Of a stretch of DNA of 45,180 nt, positions 1-11,037 are shown piece by piece. The stretch is taken from assembly GCA_015680685.1 (NCBI GenBank), contig MNCI01009462.1, positions 612,973-658,152 of the forward strand, in the 5' to 3' direction. Under the pieces are notes generated by a model, which had not been told where the DNA came from, did not search any database, and saw only the letters and a list, made by a program, of their open reading frames with translations. The translations under genes were made by a program, and so were the position numbers. Origin of the DNA: Gnetum montanum. Its lineage: Eukaryota > Streptophyta > Gnetopsida > Gnetales > Gnetaceae. Each line of letters begins with the position of its first letter. The stretch's first letter is position 1.

Positions 1-757
1 TTCCCACTTACCGGACACACCCTGAACTATGCAACTGTGGCTTACCAAATGCTAATCGTTACTGGGATCACCACACATAACGCAAGTGATCGAAGTGGTC
101 GTACTGAGGCACCTATTTCGCTTAAGTGTGATAAGCAGCCGATTCCTTAGCTAGCTGTACACACCCATGGGTGCTCGTAACTAAGTCGTACTTATCACAC
201 GTTCTAGCCTAGCAATGAGCAGCCAATTCCTCAACTAGCCGTACACATCGAACTACCACTGGGATTAACAAGCACAGAATCCTGGAATACGCTACTGGGT
301 TACCAAGCAGCCAATGCTCGTAATTGAGTCGTACTCATGCATTGCGTCAAGCAGCCGATTCCTTGATTAGCCGTACACGTCCGTAGACGCTCGTAATCAA
401 GTCATACTTAAACGCACTAGGAAAGAAATAAGTGAAAGCAATAAATAAAACCACGTGCTGCAAGGTTTATCCAATCAAGTTTGTCTTTATTGCCGTACAC
501 AACTTGGGTTCAGGTTACAAGCTGCTCGAATAAAGAGCCGTTCACTCTAGGACTCCTACTGCGGGCACATGGGAAAATTCTAACTCTAGAGTGATCAATC
601 TTCCAGAGCTTCACTACTTCTATCCAGGATTGGAAAATGAAGGGATTGCCGCCTCTTATTTATAGATATGATGGCGGGACGCGATATCACGTATGCGATA
701 TCGCAGGAGAAGACGCGATATCGTGGCCCAGTGCATGTCGCATCTTATCACTAATCA
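1..757 (-). repeat. 3' LTR (partial) of gypsy element B
   Basis: This is the leftmost LTR of a minus-strand element; its outer end lies beyond the window. It can be aligned by eye, with much divergence, to 3246-4185: shared stretches include the repeated text around AATCAAGTCGTACTC, a minus-strand AATAAA near 484-489 and a minus-strand TATA box (TATAAATA, 655-664). The inner end is placed at 757 because the minus strand there reads TGATTAGT, similar to the TGATGAGT start of the other LTR. It is preceded by CAACAGGGAA, a plausible polypurine tract. The end call could be off by about 15 bases. Several GATATCGC-type motifs lie just upstream of the TATA box on the minus strand. Confidence 0.7.
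655..664 (-). promoter_or_regulatory. TATA box of the element B 3' LTR
   Basis: The minus strand reads CTATAAATAAGAGGC, and the same 15-base string occurs in the other LTR near 3970-3985. Conservation of this string between otherwise diverged LTRs, and an AATAAA about 170 bases further on the same strand, support U3-R transcription running leftwards. Confidence 0.7.
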
Positions 758-1115
758 TTCCCTGTTGATCCATCCTTCTTCATTCCAGGTACAATGAACA
801 CAAAATTAATTTTAAGTTGTAAGAATGTCAAGAATATCACTATACCCTCAAACAGAACCTCTTATTTGTAGAATGGATGAGTGGGTGTAATGGGCTCACT
901 GTCCAAATAATTAACCACTCGAGACTCAATAACATATAACACACCTCAACCAATAAGCCACATGAGTGTTTTATTCGTAGATGAGATTACTTATAAAAAC
1001 ATAAAAAGACAAAAAGATAAAAAGATAAAACAAGAAACTAAAAAATGAAAAACTAGAAAACAAAAAGTTGTAAAATTAAAGAAAATGAAAAGTATTTATT
1101 AATTCCTTCTTTCTA
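758..1115 (-). other. 3' untranslated part of element B
   Basis: This lies between the end of the gag-like reading and the 3' LTR of element B. No coding signal is seen. A purine-rich tract (minus strand) next to the LTR is a candidate polypurine tract. The plus strand is A-rich at 990-1090. Confidence 0.45.
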
Positions 1116-3102
1116 TTAAGATGGGGAATATCCCCCATAACTAAATAGTTGAGGATGGAAAGGATTAATAAATGAAAAATGAGGATCCTTGCATGTTGGA
1201 AATATTGGGACTTGGTCATACTTACCCCATTGGGCTCCACACACTTGGTTATAGTAAGCATAGTGGAGTAATTTATAAGATGTGGTTCCCAAATAACGAG
1301 TTGATCCACTATGATATTTGGGACTATTAGATGGTATGCAAGGATCAGGATGTCGCCCTCCATGACTATATTCATTGGGCCATATGGTTTTTGGAGTGTG
1401 AGTTGGTGACCCTAATGAAGTGACATGAGGCGTTGGGTTTGAAGATAAGGGTGCACCATAGTGTTGGGACTTGTGCTGAGTTAGAAGATGCAGTGGCCTT
1501 GGAATTGGGTTGTCCCTTCCTAGGATCATTTCTAAGGAAGGGGCACCTTCAATGTTGTTGAGGTCTCTCACTGTTGTTGGCAATAGTAGCACAAATAACA
1601 TTCGAGGGTTGTTGCTATGGTGCAGACACCTTAGGAACATTTGGTAGTGATGTAGAAGGAGGGAAAGGATGAGAATGTTGAAAATAAGAAGAAGTGTAAG
1701 GTGCACAAGGCAGTGGTTGTGTTGAGGACATGGGCTGATAGAATTGAGAAGAATGATAATGTGGTGAGACAAAGTATGTTGACCCAGTTGGGAAAATAGG
1801 ATGTTGGACTTGATAAGCATTTGGATTCGGATGATATGAAGGGTGTCTCCAGTTTAAGGGTGGTTTCTCCCACAACTGGGATTGTTGACATTATGATCAA
1901 ACACAGTATCTCTGTACGAACTCTGGATGTAACATGTTTTCCAAATGCTCATATAAATGTAACAAGATTGGGCATTGACCCTTGGGGTGATCGTACATGA
2001 AAATGTTGCATTCATATGTATGATTGGCAGTTGAGCTCTTATTTTCTTCATTCCTTCTTTCCAAATGTCTAATGATATTTTTTCCTGATTCACAAGTTGT
2101 CAAAAATCTATCTCCAATAATATCAATAAATTCTCCATACTTTTTATATGTCCATTCCAACATCTTATTGATCTTTTCCTCGACTTCCTCTAATGATTAT
2201 TGTACCATCAAAGATGGTTCTTTCCCCTTGTGATAGGTTGATTTCTCCTTTTTATGATCATGGACCTTTGTTAAGTTGAGATTTTGGTCTCATTGATGTT
2301 TTTCAACACTCTCCCATCTAGCCATTTCTTCTTCTTCCTTTGATACCCACTCAATAAGCTCTTGGAGTTGATGGGTTTGTAGTTTGTATAGTTGACCTTG
2401 GTCATACATCCCTAGGGTCTTTCTTATTTCATCATGAAGCCCATCAATGACATGATACATTAGCCTTTCCTCAGAGGACCCATGGCTTGGACAGTTTTTT
2501 AACAGTGCATAATATCTTTCTAAGGCCGTGTCCAAGGGTTCATGTTGTGCTTGTTTCCACTCTTGGATTTGTTTCCTCAAGGTTGACACTCTTGCATAGG
2601 TTTGACATTTTTTGCTAAAGAGTTCTACCATTTTTGTCCAACGTCATATTGAATTTGGTTTTAATTATCTATACCATACTTTTGCTTGGCCAATGAGTGT
2701 CATAGGAAAGAGCTTGATCTTTTGCCAATCATTATCAATGTTGTTTGATGTACAGGCATCATAGAAGGCTTGTAAATGTTGTTGTGGATCTAATTCATAG
2801 CCTCCTGAGAAAGTAGGAAAGTTTTTTAAATCAAGCTTGGGTAGACGGCTCTCTTTACGATGCCTACGGGAGATTCAAACAGCCTCTTGTATTTGCATTA
2901 GGCTTCTAGTGGCCAGTAGGGGTTCATTGTCATTGGGTAAGTTATTCTTTCAAGCGTTGGGATGATGTTCCCTTTATTTATGTTTATAAGAAACTCCCAC
3001 TTTGGATTGCGTACTCCAATCTTCATTGTCATATAATGCATCAGTTCTCCAATGAACTTCCTCACTAGGTGTGGCATTATCGTAATCTTGCAGGAGAGGC
3101 AT
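1116..3102 (-). pseudogene. Gag-like polyprotein remnant of gypsy element B
   Basis: One reading frame can be followed on the minus strand from an ATG at 3102 (starting MPLLQDYDN) to about 1615. It crosses about eight stops and then continues, after a frameshift near 1600-1620, to a stop at 1116 (ending GGYSPS). The part at about 2850-2290 is a Retrotrans_gag domain (PF03732 type): it has a FPTFSGGYELDPQ start, a LIGQAKVWY segment, LRKQIQEWKQ and a CPSHGSSEERL motif. The C-terminal third (about 1875-1116) is rich in Pro, Ser, His and Tyr. No zinc knuckle, protease, RT or integrase follows, so the element was either non-autonomous or lost pol. It lies directly after the primer site, where gag belongs. 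Many stops are TAA or TGA codons, as expected from C-to-T decay. Confidence 0.75.
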
Positions 3103-3226
3103 GGTTGTGAAATTGTGTGTGAATTTAGATGTAAATTTTTTTATAATTATTTCTTTCTAAAAGATATATTGTTAATTCCTATACAGTGACCTTATATGAT
3201 ATATCTAATTTAGATAACTAGCACCG

Positions 3227-3244
3227 TCCCCGGAAACGGTGCCA
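3227..3244 (-). promoter_or_regulatory. Primer-binding site (tRNA-Asp type) of element B
   Basis: The minus strand reads TGGCACCGTTTCCGGGGA. It differs by two bases from TGGCGCCGTTGCCGGGGA, the usual complement of the plant tRNA-Asp 3' end in gypsy elements. It lies one base from the LTR edge at 3246, which fixes the orientation of element B. Confidence 0.85.
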
Positions 3245-3245
3245 A

Positions 3246-4185
3246 TGATGAGTGGTGAGGTACCCCTACACTCAACCATACGAATACGAGCGTTACACAT
3301 GTGATCTGGTCGAACTCCACAAATAGACTAGTTGTGGCATCTAGAAATTTAGCCTTAGGTTGCATTTTGCTGTCTTTCCACCTGGACTAGTATTGGCTTT
3401 GTCACGTATGGTTTAGTCTAGAGTAAGATGTGTGATGTGGTCCTAGGCTAATGCTACTCCTGAAGACAATGGAAGATAATATTAAATAAGCTAAGAGAGA
3501 AAGGGTGAGAGAGACTCTAAGCTAGCCTAAGTGTAATGAGCATCCATTCCTCGATTATCCATACATATCTTGGACTTCATGCATAACTACCACTAGGATT
3601 ACCAAGCGTAGATCCTAGGTATGCTACTGGGTTACCAAGTAGTCGCACTTAAATGCTCGTAATCAAGTCGTACTCATTCTACATTTAACAAGAGTTTAAG
3701 GGTGAGAAGAGATTAAATAGGAAAGTAGTAAATAACAATTAAATAATTAATTAATTAAACTAAGTGAATGCTGCAATGATGAAGTAATCTCGATCTTTAT
3801 TTCTGGTCATGTGCGTGTCCAAGTACATCACACTCGAATAAAGGATGTCGTACAATTACATTCACCACACTGCAGGCATACAATGGAAGGAAAAGGGTTG
3901 AGAGGAAAAAAAAGAAACTAAAATCAAAACTTAACTCTAAAAACTAACTCCTAGAATAAGGAAAGTTGCCTCTTATTTATAGAGATTGAGGCAGGTCGCG
4001 ATATCACATACGCGATATCGTGGGGCTGGATGCGATATTGTAGATGCATTATCGTAGGGGCAAATGCAATATCACATATGTGATATCATGGCTAATGTGA
4101 TATCATGGCTCTGATAACTGGGCCTGACAAACCATATCTTGTATCAGGGCTCCAATAACTAGGCCTAACAGACCATGACTCATCA
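3246..4185 (-). repeat. 5' LTR of gypsy element B
   Basis: The ends are inverted: TGATGAGT on the plus strand at 3246 and ACTCATCA ending at 4185. It sits next to the primer site. A minus-strand TATA box lies near 3970-3985, followed by a minus-strand AATAAA near 3800-3806. Upstream of the TATA box are several decayed GATATC motifs and a duplicated block of about 45 bases (about 4100-4175, containing GATAACTGGGCCTGA and AATAACTAGGCCTAA). Divergence from the other LTR is large, so the insertion is old. Its right edge interrupts the copia RT of element A. Confidence 0.8.
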
Positions 4186-4590
4186 ATCAACAAACCCTTT
4201 AGGTTGTTTAATATAAACTTCTTCTTGTATGGTTCCATTCAGGAATGAACTTTTGACATCCACTTGATAAAGCTTGATGTTCTTGATACTTGCATAAGCA
4301 AGAAGAAGTCTAATAGATTCTAGCCTAGCAACAGGAAAAAAATTTTCATTAAAGTCTATTCCTTCTTGTTGGTTGTATCCTTTGGAAACCAATCTAGCTT
4401 TGTTGTTTATGATGTTTCCATTTTCATCATTTTTGTTTCTAAAGATCCATTTAGTTCCAATAATAGGTTTATCAATAGGCCTAGGTGTTAATTCCCATAC
4501 ATCATTTCTACCAAATTGAATAAGCTTGTCTTGCATAGCTAAAATCCACCCTTCATCTCTTTTAGCTTTGCTAAAAGTTTTGGATTCAAG
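4186..4590 (-). pseudogene. Copia reverse transcriptase, N-terminal fragment
   Basis: The RVT_2 start is clear on the minus strand: [19 protein letters not shown], then [38 protein letters not shown] and [11 protein letters not shown], where the Asp is the first catalytic residue. It ends at QPKGF, before the YVDD box, exactly where element B starts. This is a truncated, dead fragment. Confidence 0.9.
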
Positions 4591-5170
4591 TTGAGAAAGA
4601 TAAGGGAAAAAGACATAGATCTCTTTAATTTGACTTCTAGTATGAATACCATCTTAAACTACTCCAATTTCATCATTAATAGATTGAGTTTTGCTAATTG
4701 TGGGCATTTTTGGTAGAGTTAGAGATATTTCTTGATCATCATCGTTTTCTTCCTCTTCATGTTCACTACCAAATTCTAAGTTCTTATCATCTTGTACTAA
4801 AGTTGGTTTGCACAATTTCTAAATGGCATTAGGTTGAGGAAAAGTAATGTCACAGTCATCTGTTTTGGCATTTATGGTTTCCTCTACCATATTTGGTCTT
4901 TTATTAAACACTTTGTATGCCCTACTAACTAGAGAATAATCTAAGAAAATTCCTTCATTGGTTTTTGCATCAAAATTTCTTAAGGTATCTTTATAATTTA
5001 GGATATAGCATTTTGAACCAACAACATGAAAGTAAGCTACTGAGGGCTTTGGAAGTGAAGCTTCTTACCAAAACTCTATTGCACATGTAATAGGCAGTGT
5101 TGATAAAATTAGCCCAAAATTGGTGAGGAAGACCTTGATCATTTAATATCATTCTCTTCATCTCATTTAA
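4591..5170 (-). pseudogene. Copia integrase-RT linker region
   Basis: This connects the integrase core and the RT of element A. On the minus strand it is decayed coding sequence with stops; the acidic stretch near 4690-4800 is typical of the region between integrase and RT in copia elements. No separate gene is seen. Confidence 0.5.
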
Positions 5171-5660
5171 TATTCTATTATTTCATTTAGCTACATCATT
5201 TTGTTGAGGAGTTCTTGAATTAGACAATTGATGTAGAATGTCATTCATTTGACAAAACTTTTTAAATTTTGCATGTTTAAGCTCACCTCCATTGTCACTT
5301 CTGGTAACCTTAATGCCAGATTCTTTTTCTTTCTGGATATGATTTCTAATTCTCAAAAAATGATCAAACACTTTGTCTTTATGATATAAAAAGGCAACCC
5401 AAGTAAAGTAAGAACAATCATAAATAATAGTTAGAAAATATCTTTTCTTTCCTAGGTTAAGAGTTTGAATTAGACCAAATACATCGATAAGATGTAAGTC
5501 TAAGGGATGAGTAGTAGAAATACAATTTTTCTTACCAAATCTTACCTTTTTTTGTTTTCCTTCTGACAAACTTCACATGTATTTAGATTGAAATCTTTAA
5601 GCTTAGGGAGAACATGCACCATTACTTTTTTCACCAAGGTCTAGAGAATTTTCTTATTAA
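5171..5660 (-). pseudogene. Copia integrase core with zinc-binding remnant
   Basis: On the minus strand a decayed HHCC end (…NTCEVCQ) lies near 5580-5600. A frameshift near 5560 follows, then the core: PLDLHLIDVFG (first Asp), YFLTIIYDCSYFTWV, VTRSDNGGEL (second Asp) and SRTPQQND near the catalytic Glu. The Gly of the usual PQQNG is Asp here. The reading is open at 5569-5183 and then stops. Order relative to protease and RT is that of Ty1/copia. Confidence 0.88.
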
Positions 5661-5783
5661 TGTGGCCTAATTTCCTATGCCAAAGACATGTATCATCTGC
5701 ACAACTTACTAAACACTTAGATTCAAGGTTAGGAGAGTTTCCAAATATAGTAGTATATACATTTCCTTTTCTTTATCTTTCAA

Positions 5784-6110
5784 TCAACTTTCTTTTGAAA
5801 AAGTAACATTAAAATTGGAGTCACAAATTTGACTCACACTAAGTAAATTAAGTTTTAAGCCATTAACAAAAAACACTTTGTTCACTGTGGGTAATCCCTT
5901 ACCTTTTCTCCCTATGGTACCAATACCTGTTATGGGTGCTTCCATATCATCTTCAAATGTTACTATACCACACTTTTGTTCCATGAAGTGGGTGAAGTAC
6001 GATTTGTCACCTATCATGTACCTTGAACACTCACTATCAATATACCATGTGCTAGCATTGTCATTGGATAAGTTAACTTGTACCATCAAATTCTTTTCAA
6101 CCTTTTCTTC
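5784..6110 (-). pseudogene. Copia aspartic protease
   Basis: The minus strand encodes the retropepsin active-site region as TWYIDSECSRYMIGD. The normal copia form is WYLDSGCSRHMTGD, so the Gly of the D-S-G triad is Glu here, which should abolish activity. The downstream VNGLKLNLLSVSQICD matches the typical NLLSVSQLCD motif. It sits between gag and integrase as expected. Confidence 0.87.
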
Positions 6111-6146
6111 TTTCTCTCTCCAACCCTACATGGTTTTCTTTATAGG

Positions 6147-6660
6147 TTAGTTTTGCAAAAACCAAGAGTGGTGATGCATTCTAAGATAACAATAAGCTTT
6201 AACATGATTGTATTTACCAAAAAATAAACTATTCAAGTTATTTGACGTAAAGGATTTTCCAAACCTAGATAAATGTTGTTTTTGATTCTTGGGTTTCTCC
6301 AAAGAGATCTTGTTCATCTTCTCAAACATTCTTGTTAGTTTTTGAATCTCAATCCTAAGGCCTGAGTTTTCCATTTTGAGGTAAGAGCATTTATCATCAA
6401 GACTTTGGATTTCTATTTTCTTTACATGTAAAGAATCTTTTATTTCAATGAAAAAATTTTGGAAAGAAAGAATGCTATGGCAAAATGTTTCATATTTATC
6501 TTCAAAGGAAGCATTATTTTGATAATTACAAGAAATGTCTTCTATCTTTCTAAATGTAAGAAAGGAAATAATATACCTACCTTGATGAATGAGGTGACAA
6601 ATGAATTAAATGCACTAGTTGATAATGTCCATTAGACTCTATCTGATGCTAGGTGTCCCT
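6147..6660 (-). pseudogene. Copia gag C-terminal part with decayed zinc knuckle
   Basis: On the minus strand, a coiled-coil-like segment (LRIEIQKLTRMFEKMN) is followed by LFFGKYNHVKAYCYLR. This corresponds to a CX2CX4HX4C knuckle that has lost both leading Cys while keeping His and the last Cys. The upstream part to about 6660 is stop-rich. The first half of gag appears to be missing or too decayed to read. Confidence 0.65.
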
Positions 6661-6691
6661 TCCATGTTCACTATTGAAGAGAGCAAGAGAA

Positions 6692-6707
6692 CCTGGCTCC
6701 AATACCA
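6692..6707 (-). promoter_or_regulatory. Primer-binding site (initiator tRNA-Met type) of element A
   Basis: The minus strand reads TGGTATTGGAGCCAGG. It matches the common copia primer site TGGTATCAGAGCCAGG with two differences, and lies two bases from the LTR edge. Confidence 0.8.
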
Positions 6708-6709
6708 CT

Positions 6710-7798
6710 TGAGGAATGTTGTACTTAGAAGGGGGGATGAATAAGTTACCTAATTTTAAGCTTAATTACATACACATACATTGAATTTTAACATGGTTCC
6801 CCAACTTGGGTAGTTCACACTCAGAGTGTAGATTGCAAGCACACCTCTGGACTTTGTTGCTCTCAAAATGTGGTTCAAGGGTCCACACCCTATACAGTCC
6901 TCAAGCCTTGCTCCAGAGTGTTGTACCACAACACTAATCACTCAACCCCAAAATGTCCTATAAGGCTTGGAAATGTGGTTTCAAGGCTTTCACAACCTTT
7001 ACAATCTTGAGCTCTACACTAGAGTGTTGTACTGCAATACCAACAATTCAATCTTGCAAGATCTTAATAAGCTCAAGCACATCAATCCCATAGGGCAACA
7101 AGAACAATAATTACAAGGCATAATTGCAACTCAATTTTTTGTTCCTTGTATAGTTAGAGACAACATGCTTTACAATGCCAAAATGATAAGACAATGAGGA
7201 GTAATAGAGAATTCAATAATTGCAAATGATTATACATTGAAGACAAAAAGTCTTGCACTTTTCCCAATGCACATCAAGTATTTTTATAACTACCATATTT
7301 CTAAATCCATCTCAAAAATCATGCAACAACAAGCCAATGGTCATTAGCTATCATGGCAGACATCTTCTTCATGTCTAAGACATCTCTATAAATTTTCCTT
7401 CAATTCTACGAAGATGTATTTATTTCATGAAAGAAATATTTTTAAAGTCTCCATTCTAGAAGATGTCTTTGTCTTGTGGAAGAAATATTTCTAAACTTGG
7501 TCTACATTCTCTAAATATGTCTTTGCCTTGTAAAAGAAGTTATTTTCTGAGAATGATGTCTTACTATTTCTGAAGACATCTTTGTCGAAGTTCACTTTAA
7601 ATTTGGGAAGACATCTACTACTTCCCTAAGACATATTTCTTCATCTTACTTTGCCTGATGAGTCCTTCATTCTTTTTCCATAACGTTGCTCAATCCAAGC
7701 TCTTGTCGTGCAAGCACAACAACTACATAAACACATACAAACAAACTTGTCTTCCACTTTTCTTAATGTTTTGACATACAAAAACTAAAAGGTCCACA
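6710..7798 (-). repeat. 5' LTR of copia element A
   Basis: The boundaries are TG at 6710, next to the primer site, and CA ending at 7798. On the minus strand the outer end reads TGTGGACCTTTTAGTTTTTG. A minus-strand TATA box (TATAAAAATAC) lies near 7272-7285. An internal duplication of about 120 bases is visible: text around CCAGAGTGTTGTACCACAACAC recurs near 7020 as TAGAGTGTTGTACTGCAATACC. Only one LTR is in the window, so its age cannot be estimated. Confidence 0.75.
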
Positions 7799-9900
7799 TG
7801 TGTAATACCTTAATATTTAGAACTTATATTTTTTGATTATTTATGTTTATAATGTTATATTTTATAATCTAATATTATTTTGTATATTGTTAATATATGA
7901 TAATTCTCTTCATTTATGGTATTAAAACTTGAACTTGAGATCTTTTAATTGCTATATATTTTAAGGTTTAATATCTTGATCCTTTGCTTAGATGTGATAA
8001 TTTGGTATTATTATATTATTTTATATTTTATTTTTATTATATTTATTTTGAAATTATCCTTAGTAATTCTTGTTGCTCCTAAGTTGAATGGGTTGGAAGG
8101 ATGATGGTGGCTCATTACTAATATTTTGTTAATGATTAAATTTATATTTTTCATATTTTATGTTATTCTAATATTTTGAAATAAAGTAAGATATGCTTAT
8201 GAGAAATGTTAATGGATATTTGGGGTTTATTTTGGTTATTCTTTAATTTTATCTTGCAACTCATTCGTGAGCATGTAATTCATTGTTATACTTTCTTGGT
8301 GGCTTTAATCTACTAGTTAACCATTGGACCCTTTGTGCATACATGTTACAATATTTTTAGAAAATAATTATTAATTCTTTATTATTGTAAATTTTCAAAT
8401 CTTACATTTTATGCCTATAAATACTTAGCAACATAGGCTCTCTTAGCATCAATTATACATTAGTCTCTCTTTCATCTCTTACTTATAGCTATGCTTGGTG
8501 GATATCTTTACAATTTCTAGATCTAGATCTATACTTGCTTGATGAAATTTTAATGAATGATATCTCAAGGTAGAGGAGACATTATTCATTCCATCAAGTT
8601 TTGATAAGAAACTCACATTCTTATACATGCTTTTCTTTTATGATGGTTTACATTACTCATGTAATCAGAATCTATGTGTTGTTAATCTAACCCTCATTTT
8701 TTATTATCGATTTTGTAACTCACCATTTTCATGACTTTCTACTTTGTATTTTTATCTAATGTTTTTTTTGTGGAATTTTCTCTAAATAGAAGTGATGCTT
8801 AAGACATTTTCTTATCATAACCTATGTTGTGACTTGTGTAGAAATTGCAATAAAAATCACAATATATCTTTGGTGGTGTTTTCAATGTAGTACATTTATT
8901 TCAATGAAGGGCATGTTCAGATGATATTCTTGAGTGGAAATTTTGAACATGTATGAATGTGTTTGATTTGCTGGAATGCTTGATTAGTTATTTAACAAAA
9001 TATAATTTGGTATAATTATAAGAGGTTGCTAGTACATGACTTATTGTTCATTAGTAGGCATTGTGGTGGTTGCAAGCTAATCATGTGGGCTTGAAGTTTC
9101 AAGTTAAGTCAAAATCATGTCTCATATAGGATGTTTTATCATTGATTAAGTAATAATGGAGTATCAACTAGTCACATCAACTTGAGAGAATGATATTTAT
9201 GATGGTTTGAGAAGCTAGGACCTGAGGGTAGATATGAGATTGATTCTAGTCATAACATAACCCAATACTTGATCTATACATGTGTGAGGATTTATAATGC
9301 AATAATTATTCTTTTCTTTGATGAGAACTTGTATAAGTTAGTATCAACCTTGTAGTTATTTTATTTTCAAATGTTAGTTACCTCACAAGATACTACTATT
9401 ATGATTAAACTAAATATCTATGGGTAATTTATGTATTTTATGATTAATGGTATATTAACATCCATGCAAATAAATATTTTAGTTATACTAACAATGTATT
9501 TTAGCAAGTTGAAGCACACCTTCTAGTCATGTTTTAGGAAGATTTTATGTGATTTTCCTCTATGTAAAGGCATATTAATCCTTCCTACATGTGTCCCATG
9601 TAAATTTAGTTAAAAGCTTTGTACAAGGTCAAGGTGAATGTTGTGATTGGAAAATCTGATTGCCAGAAAAAAGAAGATCTTGGCATAGCAGCTTTAACCT
9701 TGGATCCTAAGGATCTCCACAAAAAATAGGATTCAAGGTACCTTGGATGATTTAGCAAATCACCCAATGACTTAAGGGGGATCAAATGAGCTAATAAAAT
9801 GAAAATACAAATACAGATCTGAAAAATAAATGCACCAAAATAAAAAAACAACAAATAAATATAAATTGCACACAAATAGAACTATAAAAGTTATTCTAAC
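7799..9900. other. AT-rich stretch without a gene
   Basis: No coding reading, RNA gene or tandem repeat is seen. It begins TGTGTAATACC, similar to the TGTAACACC start of many plant LTRs. On the plus strand it has CCTATAAATAC (TATA at 8416-8423) and AATAAA near 8850, so it could be a solo or broken LTR ending near 8900. No primer site follows and no second copy was found. Beyond 9100 the sequence is featureless. Confidence 0.3.
8416..8423 (+). promoter_or_regulatory. TATA-like box in the unassigned stretch
   Basis: TATAAATA in the context CCTATAAATAC closely resembles the TATA boxes of the elements in this window. A downstream AATAAA near 8850 makes an LTR promoter possible. There is no gene directly downstream. 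Confidence 0.3.
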
Positions 9901-9999
9901 ATAAATACAGAAATTTTAAGAAATGTATACAATATGTGCCTAGAGTAGCAGGGGGATTCACCTTGGTGAGGGTTAAAAGTCTGTTGAATCTACTAAAAC

Positions 10000-11021
10000 C
10001 ATCTACATGATCCAGAGGTTCTATAACTCCCAATGCTTTTGAACCTTATTACCTCCTCCACCAAATCTACAATGTTGGTGATGCAAGGGGTGATATGTTT
10101 GGGGGTTTATTGATAATCAAAAGGAGTAATGCTAGGATTCTAAAGCCCAAGATACTTAGCATTTGTGTCAAAACTCACACTCTCAAGGAGGGTAAAAGGG
10201 ATCACAATAGCTATAGGGGTTTTATGCTAGCATGATTCAAGAAGTTGCATATTTTCAAGATCATAAGATCTCTTGAATGCAAAAATATGCCTGAAAATGG
10301 AAAAGTGTAGAATGTTTCTATAATGTTAGTGCTTGATTTTTATAGGATTTTGGCCATAAATTTAACTACAAATTCTACTTGATTACTGATAGAATTCTAG
10401 CTATTTGTAAGTATTTGTAGGAGTACAAATCTAATCAAGTTACTATGTATGGTAAAAGGCATCAAAACCATTCCATTTACTAAAAATAGTAAATGGGAAT
10501 TTCACGCACACTAGGCCTTCCAATAGCAATTCTGAAGTGCAAGGTCAACGTTGGAGTTGGAGCAATGTTAAAATTCTAGGAGATGTTGGGGCAATGCTAG
10601 GGGTGAAGGTGCAACACTAGGGGGATGTAATAGTAATGCTCATGGGTAAGAGTTATATCCATTACACTTGGCATGGATGATGTTTCATCCTCCAACACTA
10701 GGTACAAGTGGGTCATACCACCTCATAGGTGTTTCTAGCATAGTAAATATTATGCCCCCTACAAAACCCATTAGAATGTCACTTTTGGGAGTCCCAAAGC
10801 TATATTTAAGTCCCCAAGCTCAAATATAGGCATAATGTGGCTTTTTTCACTTGGGGGTTAAGGCTTTGATCACTTTTAAGGTTTTTTTCAGCCCCAAAAG
10901 CTAAAGTATAAGAAATTACATTTCTTGGATTACAATCTTCATATTTACAGTGAAGTTTAGCCTTAGGTTTCATGGGGTGAGGGCTACAAATGTTACAACA
11001 TATATTTTCGGTAGTGTTTCA
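10000..11021 (-). repeat. 3' LTR of element C (left end unclear)
   Basis: The inner edge is set at 11021. On the minus strand, the 100 bases before it can be aligned with the 100 bases before element D's 3' LTR; both contain TGTTGATG, a GTGGTGTTT or ATGGTGTTT string, and then AAAGAGG-ACCAA or AAAGAGGGATCAA. Both LTRs then start TGAAACAC. A TATA box (minus, CCTATAAAAATC, 10337-10344) and a minus-strand AATAAA near 10106 follow. I could not find the outer end, so the start given is nominal. Confidence 0.55.
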
Positions 11022-11037
11022 TTGGTTCCTCTTTGTT
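11022..11037 (-). promoter_or_regulatory. Polypurine tract of element C
   Basis: The minus strand reads AACAAAGAGGAACCAA directly before the LTR start TGAAACAC. Element D has AAAGAGGGATCAA at the equivalent site (34137-34149). It would prime plus-strand DNA synthesis during reverse transcription. Confidence 0.6.

Larger units (their letters stand above)
4186..7798 (-). mobile_element. Ty1/copia element A, 5' part
   Basis: This minus-strand element has a 5' LTR (6710-7798), an initiator-Met-type primer site, gag, protease, integrase and the first part of RT. The remaining RT, RNase H and 3' LTR are missing because element B begins inside the RT reading; they may lie left of the window. Motifs resemble the SIRE/Tork side of Ty1/copia ([29 protein letters not shown]), but the lineage call is from memory of family motifs only. 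Confidence 0.85.

Noticed and set aside
1076-1375. Minus-strand reading of 99 codons
   Set aside because: It overlaps the gag-like tail in another frame and shows no motif; the frame used for 1116-1620 fits the upstream gag better.
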